Part shown: in pieces, positions 11,888 to 24,697 of the stretch
Numbering within the stretch: position 1 is the first letter of the stretch
How the letters are laid out: each line of letters begins with the position of its first letter
Assembly: GCA_023525715.1 (NCBI GenBank)
Contig: JAKNSD010000072.1
Location: forward strand, 1,083,544-1,147,543
Origin: Cichorium intybus
Lineage: Eukaryota > Streptophyta > Magnoliopsida > Asterales > Asteraceae
Length of the DNA: 64,000 bases
Direction of reading: 5' to 3'
Notes under the pieces: generated by a model
What the model saw: the letters and a program-made list of their open reading frames with translations, nothing else
Database searches by the model: none
What the model was told of the DNA's origin: nothing
Program-made: the position numbers and the translations under genes

Positions 11888-12665
11888 TTATGGTGCGTTT
11901 AGTTGTGGAAAAATGACCAGTTTTCCCAAAAAAAAAATTCAAGAAAAATAAGAATTCTCAACACACTTTTAGTTCGGCAACTTTTCTAAAGTTTTCCAAA
12001 AAAATGAAAATTTTCATTTTTCCAAAATTATAAAAAATTTGGAAAACCCAAAATTATTGTTTTCTGGATTTTTCTATTTCCAAATTTTTTCTAAAATATA
12101 AAAAAACAAACACACACATACTCATTCTCACATACACCCCCGCAATTCCACCTATTCCCACCCTACCCTCTACCTACCCACCCACACCCCACCCTACCCC
12201 ATCCCATGCACGCCATCCCATCCACCACACCCCACCCCACCCCCACCCCCACCCTCACCACCGATCCACCCACCACCCCACCCCACGCATGCCACCCCAT
12301 CCACCACACCCTACCCCAACAGCCACTCCACTCCACTCCACCCCACCCACCCCACCCACACTCCACCCCAGCCCCAGCCCCACCCCACCACACACATGCC
12401 ACCGTATCCACCACAACCCACCCTACCCCGAAGCACTGAACCACATACATCGGATGTATCATGTATGTGTGTTATTTGAAATAACAAAAATTTGAAAATA
12501 AAAACTGATAAAATATATATATCTAAACATGTTTTCTATTTTTCCAAAATAGAAAATGAAAACTGAATCAATTTTATTTAAATGAGTTTTCTGAATTCTT
12601 AATTGAAAACTGAAAATGAAAAATGGAAAACGGAAAACAATTGTCCGCAACTACACGCATCCTTA
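11888..12665. mobile_element. PIF/Harbinger-like non-autonomous element (MITE)
   Basis: Terminal inverted repeats: left TGGTGCGTTTAGTTGTGG (from 11,891); right end read on the minus strand GGATGCGTGTAGTTGCGG (ending 12,662). They continue with shared 'GTTTTCC' blocks. TTA flanks both sides (11,888-11,890 and 12,663-12,665), the 3-bp target duplication typical of PIF/Harbinger (TWA). The element is 772 bp without transposase and is interrupted by a C-rich minisatellite. Confidence 0.75.
12135..12440. repeat. C-rich CCCCACC minisatellite, G-quadruplex-prone on minus strand
   Basis: About 300 bp dominated by CCACC and CCCCAC, inside the MITE. A higher-order unit beginning 'catgc(a)cgccaycccatccaccacaccc' recurs at ~12,205, ~12,287 and ~12,393. 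The minus strand of 12,228-12,260 carries several runs of 3-5 G spaced by single bases. The open frames across it on both strands are low-complexity artefacts. Confidence 0.85.
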
Positions 12666-13557
12666 GCTTTGGTGCGTCATATATCGGTGTTAATCGCCAC
12701 CACAGAAGTCAAAATTGGAGGATAAAACGAGAGAGCACATAAAGATACAAGGCACAAATGAATGAATCTGGAATCAAATTTTTTTTGGAATGGTGATTAA
12801 ATTAACTTGTCATTCCAAAAGATTTGGAAATCAGAAAATTTTTATAACAAAAATTGGGAATCAAATATCAAATATTAAACATGGGTGATCAAATTAATGA
12901 CGTTGTCAATGAGAGAGAGAGAGACAGACAGACAGACAGAGAGAGATCCGTAATATAGCTAAAAGTGGGAAAATGAAACAGTCGTAATTTTATTCATTTA
13001 TATAAAATATATTTATATATAACTAACATCCTTAACTAAATGAACGTATCTATAATGATCATATCCAACCCATTTAATATATGGATTAATGGGTATAGAC
13101 GTAACGAATCAAAAATTAAGATTTGAAGCTACATAATTGTTATGAGTTTGGATCAAATCAAGTCAAAACCATAGTTTGTGGTACAGGAACGCGATACGCC
13201 ACTTTAGACGAATCTGATACCCCCAGGGGGGGAAGTAGGTTCATTCAGGTGCGTCCGGGTACGGTGTACCATAGAATTCGGTATGGTGTACCCATGTTTG
13301 CAGCAATGAAAAACTGTTTCCAAACTTAAAACACAAATACATAATTGTATCAACAGAATGTTACAAAATTCATAATAGGGAAATGACACTTGAACTACAA
13401 AACAGTTTCCACTTTCCAGTCTTCTAATCTTCTAGTTATAACAGGAAATGACACTTGAACTACAAAACAGGGAAATTAAAATTGAACTGAAAACACAAAA
13501 ATAAAAGTAGAATTACAGGGAAATGAAAGTTGAACCACAAAACACATAAATCTCAAT
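12666..13557. other. intergenic, no gene
   Basis: AT-rich sequence with a short GA/CAGA microsatellite at ~12,910-12,946. Imperfect repeats of 'ggaaatgacacttgaactacaaaaca' lie at ~13,380-13,545. A 'ccccaggggggga' patch and 'cggtgtacc/ggtgtaccc' strings occur at ~13,220-13,290. No coding similarity. Confidence 0.45.
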
Positions 13558-14441
13558 CTAATCGACGTCTTTTTCCTTGCCCATTATCCAAGTCGTCTTC
13601 ATCTATTCTCCCACGCCATTTCTTCGAGTCTTGAACTTGAACCTTAAATATAAGTGCTTTCGGGATTGACGCCCCATTTTTTGTGAGGGTCAGATTTATA
13701 CGAATATTAGAAATGAGAAAGGAGTCGAATATTGGAGTGAATGAAAACCAATTTGTCGGCTCTTTTTCATTTTAGCCGATTTCTCTTCACATTATGAATG
13801 TAAGAGTAGGTACTCCAATTTCTTTCCGCCAAAGAGCTACTAATCGGTAGTGAAATCTTTTTTGTTACTTCGGCTAATTCGGGGGTTTCGGCTCCATAGG
13901 TTGACCACCAATCTATTTCGTCCATCGTCACGGCATCCACTTGTGTTGTCGCCATGGAATAGATACCTTTCTTCATATGGAATGTTGCAAATTGCTCTCG
14001 TAACACTATTTCTTCCTCTTTATTTTCATAAATTCTACGAAATGCTTCCATAACACCGAGCACAACTTCTTTGTCTAGATTTGGTGCCTTCCTTGAAATA
14101 CTACTGGGAGCCAACTTTTGAAGATATTGTTTATCATAAAATCTTAGGTTTAATGCAAACCCCAAACAATGTAGTGCTATTGCCATTTTCTCCCATCTAG
14201 ATGAGACAATTTTCTCAACTTGTGGGTAATAGCTAGCAAATGTATTTTCTCGCATAATGTTTTTAATTTCTCCCAACGTATTTATCTATTCTTTCATAAA
14301 TTTCACCCATTTTAGGGCATTCACCATCACAAAACTTTATTAGTAGAAAAATGGGTTTGGTATTTGCTAACACACTGTCAACTTCTTCCCAAAATGAATC
14401 ATCTGTTATTGTGTCAACAACTTTTGATCCAATTATTTTAG
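13558..14441 (-). pseudogene. hAT transposase, C-terminal part
   Basis: The minus strand encodes the second half of a hAT-family transposase. At 14,441-14,277 it reads '...DSFWEEVDSVLANTKPIF' and 'IKFCDGECPKMGEIYERID'. The 169-codon frame 14,276-13,767 continues with 'SRWEKMAIALHCLGFALN' and the hAT dimerisation region 'ISSSLAERNWSTYSYIHNVKRNRLK'. After the stop the same theme goes on with 'RADKLVFIHSNIRLLS' to about 13,558. At 14,437-14,441 the gene is cut by copia element E1; its N-terminal half resumes at 41,211. Stops and frame changes outside the main frame show that it is dead. Confidence 0.85.
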
Positions 14442-14557
14442 TGTTGGAAATCCATGTTCATGTTATAGGTTTCAAAAACTTGAAGTTGCAACGGAAGCAT
14501 AAAATCATGAACACAAATTTCACTTCCAAGAGGATCATGCTACATGCATGTAGAGAT
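14442..14557 (-). repeat. E1 3' LTR, distal piece
   Basis: The first 116 bp match the start of the E1 5' LTR at 40,089, including 'ccatgttcatgttataggtt'. Interrupted by E2 after GAGAT (14,553-14,557); the rest continues at 32,344. Confidence 0.93.
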
Positions 14558-15650
14558 TGTTGGAAATCATGGTTCATGTAATTAGTTTCAAAAACAAGAG
14601 TTTGCAACGGAAGCATAAAATCATGAACACAAATTCCGTTTTCAAGAGGATCATGCTACATGCATGTAGAGATAAGATGAAGAACAAACATAGATTAAGT
14701 TCAAGATCATAACCTTTGTTCTTGGGTTTGGTTTGGATGATTTTGATAGCTAGGAATCAAATTAGAATCCCTCTATAGTTGATCCACCACAAGCTTGAAC
14801 ACCCTTGAATGCTAGTTCCACAACTTGCAAGTTAGAACTCCTTTTCTTGTGAAACCAAAAACCAATTTTGCTAAGCACTTAAGGAGAGTTTCTTTGGCTG
14901 ATTTTAAGCATGAAAAGATGGTGACAAACCCCTCAAAATGGCCGGCCATATATCACCCAAAAAGAGAAAGAAACAATGGTCATGTGCTTAAAGAAAGAGC
15001 ACTCATATCATCCATGGTCACACCTAGAAGACATGAAGAATATTGCTTTACTTTTAAGTCATCCAACCATGCCTTGTCCCCTCTATAATGGCTGAATTTG
15101 TGCAAGCCAAAAAGAAATTATATTTAGGTTTTTTATTATTTATAAAGCTTATACAATAAAAGCTTATAAATAATACATCTTCATTTTCTTTAATGAGATA
15201 ACATTTAACCCATGAGTTTGTATAAATAAACCATTTGAACATGTAATCTTAAATGTATAAATATATACATACTTACATATATATATATATGTATATATGT
15301 ATTATTACAATATCTATTTTATTTAATTTACCAATTAAATTAAATAAAAGGCTTACTTATAAATCAATTAAATCGTTTAACAATTTAAACAATTTAATTG
15401 TTACACTTAATTAATTCATCACATATGAATTATTAATCAACCTTTAATTTTTTTTGTAGTTATTATTATTTACCTCAAATAATAATAACCTACAAGATTA
15501 AATTGCAAGTTTAGTATCATTTGATGTTAAATCAAATTTAATGTTCTAAATGATCAATTGGTGTCAAACTTGTTGTTGGTGTGACCCTATAGGATCATGT
15601 ATTATTAGTAATATCATTTTACGATCATCCTTGGGCAATTAGAACTAACA
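14558..15650 (-). repeat. E2 3' LTR
   Basis: Reads TGTTGGAAATCATGG to GAACTAACA on the plus strand, 1,093 bp, matching 31,257-32,343. Open frames in it recur in the other LTR and are not genes. Confidence 0.92.
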
Positions 15651-15662
15651 ATCTCCCACTTG
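15651..15662 (-). promoter_or_regulatory. E2 polypurine tract
   Basis: Minus strand CAAGTGGGAGAT abuts the 3' LTR. The same 12-mer abuts the 3' LTRs of E1 and E3. Confidence 0.85.
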
Positions 15663-16430
15663 CACAAGGTTGCATCATAGAATGATATCGACAGTGGTAA
15701 ACGTCTAGCAACATTTCACTGCCCCCAATAACACATGATATTGTGCCATTCAACAACATTCAATTCTTCAGAAAACACGAGGCTCTAATTGATGTATAAG
15801 GTTATCTATCAATTATCCCTTTGTCACAGACATCATGTTGAACATGAGACATGGATCTTAATCATTCTCATTTTATGTTCAACTTTCAAACAGGCGCCTT
15901 AGATGTCTAACTCTCAACACATAAGAGGAACAAATCCCGTCTTGACTACATACGCCCCTCATATAGTTAGTACTATGCATGAGTATGGCCTTTATGGTTG
16001 TCTGTATTTCAAGAACAACAGTAAACCATATCAAAGCATAGTACACTCTACACTTGAGTCCCAAATATGTATCTCAGGTCAAAGGATACAATGATAATAC
16101 CTTTATTCAAGAATCACTTATGATGATGATCCATGGAGTGATCTTGAAACGGGTCAAGTCCAATACTTGTTCACTGACAAGTACCTATGAATTTGGTTGC
16201 AACCTTTTGCTACTTTTACCCATAAAAGTCAACCAATCCAATTCATATTAGTCTTACTTCATAATTGCTCCCACAAATATGATCGACTATGGACGTTTAG
16301 AATAACTAAATTATTCAAGGATTAAACATGCTAATAAAACACAATAATTGTGAATGAAACATCACGTCACATATATTACATAATTCTTGTCTTTTACATA
16401 AGTTCATATTCATAAAACATTAAACACAAA
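15663..16430 (-). other. E2 3' untranslated segment
   Basis: About 770 bp between the pol stop and the PPT, conserved in all three elements. The small open frames here are repeated in each copy and have no recognisable product. Confidence 0.7.
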
Positions 16431-16503
16431 TCAAATCCATTCATTAGAAAAACGGAGTCCTATACCCTTAGCATGACTTTCATGCTTAGTTTGGGGTAAA
16501 GGT
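16431..16503 (-). pseudogene. E2 pol, last 24 codons
   Basis: Encodes 'PLPQTKHESHAKGIGLRFSNEWI' then TGA (16,433-16,431), the same C-terminus as E1 and E3. It is separated from the rest of E2 pol (25,408 upward) by E3. Confidence 0.9.
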
Positions 16504-16841
16504 TGTTAGTTCTATATGCCCAAGGATGATCATAAAATGATATTACTAATAATACATGATCCTATAGGGTCACACCAACAACAAGTTTGACACCAATTGA
16601 TCATTTAGAACGTTAAATTTGATTTAACATCAAATGATACTAAACTTGTAATTTAATCTTGAAGGTTATTATTTGAGATAAATAATAATAACTACAAAAT
16701 TAAAGGTTGATTAGTAATTCATATGTGATGAATTAATTAAGTGTAACAATTAAATTGTTTAAATTGTTAAACGAGTTAATTGATTTATAATTAAGCCTTT
16801 TATTTAATTTAATTGGTAAATTAAATAAGATATATACATTG

Positions 16842-16891
<50 letters not shown>

Positions 16892-17601
16892 ATATAATTA
16901 TACAATTAAGATTGTATATTTAGATGGTTTATTTATATATATAATTATGGGTTAAATGTTATCCCATTAAAGAAATAAGAAGATGTATTATTTATAAGCT
17001 TATAATTATCTAAGTTTTATAAATAATAACAGCTCACTAGCACTTCATTAGTCATCATATAACTAGCCATATTGGAAGGAAAAGAATGCATTAAGAACTT
17101 AAAATAAAAGGAAGATGCCTTGTGTCTTCTAGCTTTTGATTATAGAAATCAAATGGATCTTTCTTTTAAGCTAGTTGCATGTGCTTTTCTTTTCCTTTGT
17201 GTGGTATATGTTGGCCACGATTTTGAGGGTGTTTGTACATCATTCTTGCTTCAAGAAATCAGCCAAAAACTCTCCTTAAGCTCTTAGCAAAAATTGGTTT
17301 TTGGTTTCATAAGAAAAGGAGTCATATCTTGCAAGTTGTGGAACTAGCATTCAAGGGTGTTCTAGCTTGTGGTGGATCAACTATAGAGGGATTATAATTT
17401 GATTCCTAGCTATCAAAATCATCCAAACCAAACCCAAGAACAAAGGTTATGATCTTGAACTTAATCTATGTTTGTTCTTCATCTTATCTCTACATGCATG
17501 TAGCATGATCCTCTTGAAAATGGAATTTGTGTTCATGATTTTATGCTTCCGTTGCAAACTCTTGTTTTTGAAACTAACTACATGAACCATGATTTCCAAC
17601 A
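16504..17601 (+). repeat. E3 5' LTR
   Basis: TGTTAGTTCTATATGCCC to TTTCCAACA, 1,098 bp, followed by the primer site. Contains a (TA)n tract at ~16,845-16,882 that is shorter in the 3' LTR. Confidence 0.94.
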
Positions 17602-17603
17602 AT

Positions 17604-17621
17604 TGGTATCAGAGCCATGGC
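17604..17621 (+). promoter_or_regulatory. E3 primer binding site (initiator Met tRNA)
   Basis: TGGTATCAGAGCCATGGC two bases after the 5' LTR. TGGTATCAGAGC is the classic plant copia site complementary to the 3' end of initiator tRNA-Met. Confidence 0.92.
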
Positions 17622-19518
17622 TATATTGCATGTTTAGATAATAAGTTTATTTGGATAAACTTGGTTTTTGGAAGCCATGAATGTTCATCTTCTTAAATGA
17701 AAGTTTCATGCATGGCTTCTTTTGCAACATGCAAGTATATTATCTATGATTTTATGTAACCAACTATATTTTATGTATGCATGCATTTGGTTACATAGAT
17801 GTTGCCTTATAAAAACAAAGTGTTGATTTTCTTATGATTTTATGTGATAAAATGGTGCATAAACAAGCCAAGGACCATATGATGCTTGTTTTGTGTTTGT
17901 ATTCGATATGGTTGTAATATATTCATTTATTCAAATGGTTTGTAATAATAATTAGTTATTTCCTTCTTAATATTCATTTTGTAAATATTAGAATAGTTGT
18001 ATTTTATTTATTTCACTAAATGTAACAAGAAAAGGAAGTAAAAGACCAAGAGAAAATTGCACCCAACAGCAGCACTTTCTGAAGAGCTGCTGTCCAGATT
18101 TCAAAATTGTTTTGGAAGTGTTTTATAAATTCATATCTTGGTTATTTGGTGATATACTTGTTGGTAACTTTATATCTAGTATATACATTAAGTTTCAACA
18201 AGTATTAGCATCAATATAGCCAAGAATGAATTGAAAAATGCAACAAAAACCACAAAACTTCTTCCTGCTGCCCCTGAATTTCGCAAGTTTTGAGGGCTCC
18301 AAAAGAAAATTCATAACTCACTCAATGGTGTCAAGAAATGGTGGTTCAAGTGTCATTTGGTGATATAAGAAGCTTGGCAAAATTGTAGCCAAATCGAAGA
18401 TCATTTGGTTGAGTTTTTGTCACCTTTTTGTCCCTAGGTTTGGACTTGATATTTCATGTGTGGCTCACATGAAATATCAAACTAGTTGGCTTGTGTTTAT
18501 GCACCCATGCATGCTTGTGATGTTTGAATGTTTTATTATGTTATGTTGTGGATGAAAATAAGATTTAGCATGCTAGACAACCTAGATAATTAAACATAAT
18601 CATCAAGGAGTTTGTATTTTCAAAAGTTGACATTTAAAACATAAGATGTGATAAAATGGGTTTTATTAAAATGGGTTTTGTTTAAAACCTATTAAGTCAA
18701 GTTTTGAAAATGATTGAAACAAGAAATAAAATGGAGATTTTATAAACTCTTACAAACTCCAACCCTAAGTAATAATGGTAATTATTTAGGATTATAAATT
18801 GGTTCTAATATATGTGATCAAACTCAAACTTAATATTGGATATTAATTGTAATATTGACCACAAACAAAGAATCAATAAAATGGAGATTTTATGATTTAG
18901 GAACCAATTAACAAAATAAGATTTAATGGTACCATGTTCATTGGATGCATGCAATCTATATGATACCATATGTTTTTCAAAAATTAGAATTGTAAAACAT
19001 TCAAATCCCTTATGAAATACGAATCTATGCCGTCCTTCTTAAAGACACTCATGTATCACTTGTATTTCCTTGTGGGATAAAGGATACCTAACGACTTGGA
19101 GTCTTCTTGTGATATAAGAAGTAGTTTTGCAATATTGATGGGATAAAGGACACCTAACCATTAATAGTTGTCAAAACTACACGTCCGTTTAAGTAGGATG
19201 ATTCGTTTGGAAATCTCTTGTGATAAAGGTCACCTAAGCATTAGAAATCCAAGGCATAGATGGGATCAAACATGCCAAACTTATAAATGTTATAATGAGA
19301 TCCCATAACTCTAGAAATTATATTTGGATATAATTGGTAAACCGTTACCTACCTTGTTGATTCGAATAGGCGGGATAAATGAAACCTAACCACTTATTCG
19401 TGATGCAACTTGGATTCTAGACCTTAATTAATTAAAGTTTATGAAACAAGAAAGGGTATTAATTATTAAGGTATTAATATCATAATTTACTAAATAGAAC
19501 CTTGCTAAAATTTTGTAG
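17622..19518 (+). other. E3 untranslated leader
   Basis: About 1.9 kb between primer site and gag ATG without a supported ORF. The phrase 'gggataaaggayacctaa' recurs several times at 19,070-19,390. Confidence 0.7.
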
Positions 19519-22500
19519 ATGGCACCAAACAACACACACTCGGCTCCTAACAAAACCTCACTACGGTCTCTCCTTGAAGGAGAAAAACTTAACCATACCA
19601 ACTTCTTGGATTGGCACCGTAGTGTGAGAATTGTTCTCAAACAAGAAAATAAATAATATGTTCTCAATGAACCACTTCCAGAAGAGCCCCCTGCCATTCC
19701 TAAGCCCGCACACGATGCATGGCTTAAAAAGATGGATGATTCCATCGATGCATCATGCCTCATGTTGGCAACCATGATTCCCGACCTTCAGAAGGATTTG
19801 GAGAATCATTCTGCCTATGACATGATTCATCAACTAAAGGAAATGTTCCAACAACTTGCAAGAACGGAAAGGTTCGAAACTGTTCGGGCTTTCCATGCTT
19901 GCAAGATGGAGGATGGGCAGTCGGTAAGCTCTTATGTGCTCAAAATGAAGAGCCACATTGATCATTTGGCACGTCTTGGAGTTGTGATGCCCGAAGAGCT
20001 AGCAACGGATATGATCCTTAACTCTCTGACAAAGTCCTTTGATCCTTTCGTCATGAATTATAACATGAATGGTTTAAATAAGACTATCCCGGAATTACAT
20101 GGGATGCTAATTACCGGGGAAAAGAGTCTGCCTAAGAAAACCACTCAAGTTCTCATGATCAAGGAAGGTGGCACAAAGAGAACAAGACCCGAACACCCCA
20201 CCAACTCCAAGGGCAAAGGGAAAGCAAAAGCTTTCAAAGGTAAGGGCAAGAAAGTTGTCCAACCATCCCATCCGCCCAAGAAGAAGGCAAAGGTTGCCAA
20301 AGAAGACACATGCTTTGAATGTGGCAAAGCTGGGCATTGGAAAAGAAATTTCCCTACGTATCTTGCGGAGTTGAAGAAGAAGAAGGCCGGTGAAGGCACT
20401 TCAGGTATCTATGTGATAGATCTAGAACTTTATAATTTATCTCCTAACACATGGGTATTTGATACTGGTTGTGGAACTCACATATGTAATATGTTGCAGG
20501 GGTTCAAAAGGAGTAGGCGACTGAAGGCAAATGAGGTAGTACTTCGGGTTGGAAACAATGCAAGGGTTGCGGTGGATTCAATTGGAAGTTTTAATTTATT
20601 ACTACCTAATGGCTTGTGTGTGACATTGTTGAATGTTTACTATGTTCCTAGCTTGACTAGGAATATTATTTCGGTTGCTAAATTAAGACAATGTGGATTT
20701 GATCTTTCCTTTAATAATGATAATATTTGTGTTTACAAAAATAATGTATTCTATTTTGAGGCTAGGCCTTTAAATGGAATTTATGAAGTAAACCTTGATG
20801 AAAAGACTAACAATGGCTCTTTATACCACACTTTCACCAAGAAACCCAAATTTGATTTGAGTCAAACCTATCTATGGCATTGTCGCCTTGGGCATATAAA
20901 TAAGAATCGCATATCCCAACTTCAAAAGAGTGGACTTTTCAAGGCAAATGAGAATGACTCATTTGATATTTGTGAATCTTGTTTACATGGCAAGATGACT
21001 AAAGCTCCTTTCTCTGGAACCAATGAGAGAGCAAAGGACTTGTTAAGAATCATACATACGGATGTATGTGGTCCTTTCAAGCCAATGACTAGATATGGTG
21101 AAAGATATTTCATCACCTTCACTGACTACTTTAGTCGTTTTGGATATGTTTATTTAATTAAACATAAACATGAGGCGTTTGAAATGTTCAAAACGTTTCA
21201 AAGTGAAGTGGAAAATCAACTCAACAAAACAATTAAAGTTCTTCGTTCTGATAGAGGAGGTGAGTACTTAAGTACAAACTTTATGGATCATCTTAAGACT
21301 TGTGGAATTGTTTCACAACTTACTCCACCTAGAACACCACAACATAATGGTGTGTCTGAGAGGCGGAACCGAACACTATTGGATATGGTTCGATCCATGA
21401 TGAGTAAAAGTACTCTACCTTTATCATTTTGGGGTTATGCTATACAAACAGCTGCTCGTCTCCTAAACATGGCACCTATTAAGAAGGTAGATAAAACACC
21501 TTATGAGATATGGCATGGAAGGGTTCCATCTTTATCCTATCTAAAGGTATGGGGTTGTGAAGCTTATGTTAGACAAGAAGCTTCAAACAAATTAGAACCC
21601 CGTTCAACTAAATGTATCTTTGTAGGGTATCCGAAAGATTGTCTTGGATACTATTTCTACAATCCCAACGAGAATAAGATATTTATTTCTCGAAAAGCTG
21701 AATTCCTAGAAAACAAGTTTCTGACGGAAGAGGCTAGTGGGAGGTTTGTGGAACTTGAGGAACTTCAGGAACAACAACCTGATACACAAGAAGTTGAATC
21801 TAGCATTCAACAAGAAATTGTTGAACCTGAACAAACGGTTGATCAGGAACAAATTGTAACACAAGGTGTTCGCAAATCTGGTCGGGTTCGAATTGAACCA
21901 GAAAGGTATGGTTAACTTTTGATGGAAGAGGAATGTTATACGATAGATTCTGATGAACCTGTCAACTATCAGAGTGCAATATCAGATCCTGAATCTGATA
22001 AATGGCTTGAGGCCATGAACACTGAGATGCAATCCATGCACTATAATCAAGTTTGGAACTTGGTTAATCTTCCCACCAATTGTAAGACTGTTGGGAACAA
22101 ATGGGTTTTCAAGAAGAAAATCGACGTGGATGGAAATGTTCACACTTTTAAGGCTAGACTTGTCTCTAAAGGATACTCACAGACTCATGGTATTGACTAT
22201 GATGAGACCTTTTCTCCAGTGGCAATGATCAAGTCGATTAGGATACTTTTTGCCATAGCCGCATACTATGATTATGAGATATGGCAAATGGATGTCAAGA
22301 CCGCTTTCCTTAATGGATACTTATTGGAAGATGTCTATATGGAACAACCTGAAGGTTTTGTCGATCCCAAGCATCCAAACAAAGTGTGCAAGCTTAAAAG
22401 ATCTATCTATGGATTAAAGCAAGCGTCTCGAACATGGAACATCCGTTTTGATGAAAAGATTACGAGTTTTGGATTCATCAAAAATGAGGATGACTCTTGT

Positions 22501-23538
22501 GTTTACAAGAAAGCTAGTGGGAGCATTGTCATAATCCTAGTATTGTATGTAGATAACATACTTTTATTTGGAAATGACATCCCAACCTTAAAAGGTGTCA
22601 AAGCGTTCCTTGAGAGTTGTTTCTCAATGAAGGATCTAGGGGAAGCTGCTTATGTATTAGGCATAAAGATCTATAGAGATAGATCTAAGAGACTTATTGG
22701 TCTTAGCCAAAGTGTATATATTGATAAAATCTTGAAAAGGTTCAAGATGAAAGACTCCAAAAGAGGATTCTTGCCAATGCCTCATGGCACCATCCTAAGC
22801 AAGTCTCAGTGCCCAAACTCTAGGACTGAACTTGAAAGGATGAAACATGTCCCATATGCTTCGGCAATTGGGTCCATCATGTATGCCATGTTATGCACTA
22901 GGCCCGACGTCTCATGTGCCTTAAGTATGACTAGTAGGCATCAACAGAACCCAGGTGAAGCCCACTGGACTGCTGTAAAGAACATTCTTAAGTACTTGAG
23001 AAGAACTAAAGATATGTTCTTAGTTTACGGCGGTTTGGAAGAAAGCTTAAAGGTAAAGGGTTACACTGACGCAAGCTTCTAAACAGATAGGGATGATTCG
23101 AAATCTCAATCTGGGTATGTCTTTATTTTAAATGGAGGAGCCGTGTCTTGGAAGAGTTCCAAACAAGAAGTGATTGCACAATCCACTACAGAATCAGAAT
23201 ATGTTGCTGCTTCAGAAGCTGCTCAAGAAGCTGTCTGGATGAGAAAGTTCATAGAAGATATAGGGGTTGTTCCTTCCATTCGGGACCCTATAGAAATCTT
23301 CTGTGACAATCTAGGTGCTATAGCTCAAGCAAAGGAACCTAGATTGCATCAAAAAACCAAACACATTCACCGAAGGTATAACTACATTAGACATGAAGTT
23401 AAGAATGGTGAAATAAGTATTCACAAGGTTCATACAGATCAAAATTTGGCAGACCCATTCACGAAACCTTTACCCCAAACTAAGCATGAAAGTCATGCTA
23501 AGGGTATAGGACTCCGTTTTTCTAATGAATGGATTTGA
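19519..23538 (+). pseudogene. E3 gag-pol polyprotein, three nonsense codons
   Basis: A single 1,340-codon frame from ATG 19,519 (MAPNNTHSAPNK). Gag is followed by a zinc knuckle at residues 265-278 whose last Cys is Phe. Then come protease 'VFDTGCGTH' (Asp ~315), GAG-pre-integrase, integrase ('HTDVCGPF', 'LRSDRGGEY', 'NGVSERRN'), RT (~845-1085) and RNase H ('STTESEYVA'). Premature stops: TAA 19,654 (codon 46, Glu in E1), TAA 21,913 (codon 799, Tyr in E2), TAA 23,080 (codon 1188, Gln in E1/E2). The RT box is YVDN, not YVDD (Asn at residue 1013, 22,555-22,557). The frame is otherwise indel-free, so decay is recent and by point mutation. Confidence 0.95.
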
Positions 23539-24306
23539 TTTGTGTTTAATGTTTTATGAATATGAACTTATGTAAACAACAAGAATTATGTAATATATGT
23601 GACATGATGTTTCATTCATAATTATTGTGTTTTATTAGCATGTTTAATCCTTGAATAATTTAGTTATTCTAAACGTCCATAGTCGATCATAGTTGTGGGA
23701 GCAATTATGAAGTAAGACTAATATGAATTGGATTGGTTGACTTTTATGGGTAAAAGTAGCAAAAGGTTGCAACCAAATTCATAGGTACTTGTCAGTGAAC
23801 AAGTATTGGACTTGACCCGTTTCAAGATCACTCCATGGATCATCATCATAAGTGATTCTTGAATAAAGGTATTATCATTGTATCCTTTGACCTGAGATAC
23901 ATATTTGGGACTCAAGTGTAGAGTGTACTATGCTTTGATATGGTTTACTGTTGTTCTTGAAATACAGACAACCATAAAGGCCATACTCATGTATAGTACT
24001 AACTATATGAGGGGCGTATGTAGTCAAGACGGGATTTGTTCCTCTTATGTGTTGAGAGTTAGACATCTAAGGCGCCTGTTTGAAAGTTGAACATAAAATG
24101 AGAATGATTAAGATCCATGTCTCATGTTCAACATGATGTCTGTGACAAAGGGATAATTGATAGATAACCTTATACATCAATTAGAGCCTCGTGTTTTCTG
24201 AAGAATTGAATGTTGTTGAATGGCACAATGTCATGTGTTATTGGGGGCAGTGAAATGTTGCTAGACGTTTACCACTGTCGATATCATTCTATGATGCAAC
24301 CTTGTG
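23539..24306 (+). other. E3 3' untranslated segment
   Basis: Equivalent to 15,663-16,430 of E2 in the opposite orientation. No supported ORF. Confidence 0.7.
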
Positions 24307-24318
24307 CAAGTGGGAGAT
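24307..24318 (+). promoter_or_regulatory. E3 polypurine tract
   Basis: CAAGTGGGAGAT immediately before the TGTTAG start of the 3' LTR. Confidence 0.88.
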
Positions 24319-24656
24319 TGTTAGTTCTATATGCCCAAAGATGATCATAAAATGATATTACTAATAATACATGATCCTATAGGGTCACACCAACAACAAG
24401 TTTGACACCAATTGATCATTTAGAACGTTAAATTTGATTTAACATCAAATGATACTAAACTTGCAATTTAATCTTGTAGGTTATTATTTGAGATAAATAA
24501 TAATAACTACAAAATTAAAGGTTGATTAGTAATTCATATGTGATGAATTAATTAAGTGTAACAATTAAATTGTTTAAATTGTTAAACGATTTAATTGATT
24601 TATAATTAAGCCTTTTATTTAATTTAATTGGTAAATTAAATAAGATATATACATTG

Positions 24657-24697
<41 letters not shown>

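Noticed and set aside
12163..12495. Overlapping open frames on both strands (Trp/Gly-rich and Pro/His-rich)
   Set aside because: They are translations of the CCCCACC minisatellite and have no codon structure beyond the repeat.
13100..13560. Possible terminal inverted repeat of the hAT element ('acgcgata' here and near 42,905)
   Set aside because: The shared words are short and not colinear, and no 8-bp duplication was found.
16054..16251. Small frames in the copia 3' untranslated segment and LTRs (also 14,825; 23,718; 31,524; 40,357)
   Set aside because: They are repeated in each element, lie in untranslated or LTR sequence, and show no domain.
20107..20399. Antisense frames recurring in E1, E2 and E3
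   Set aside because: They recur only because the sense gag-pol sequence is shared among the three copies; no independent support.
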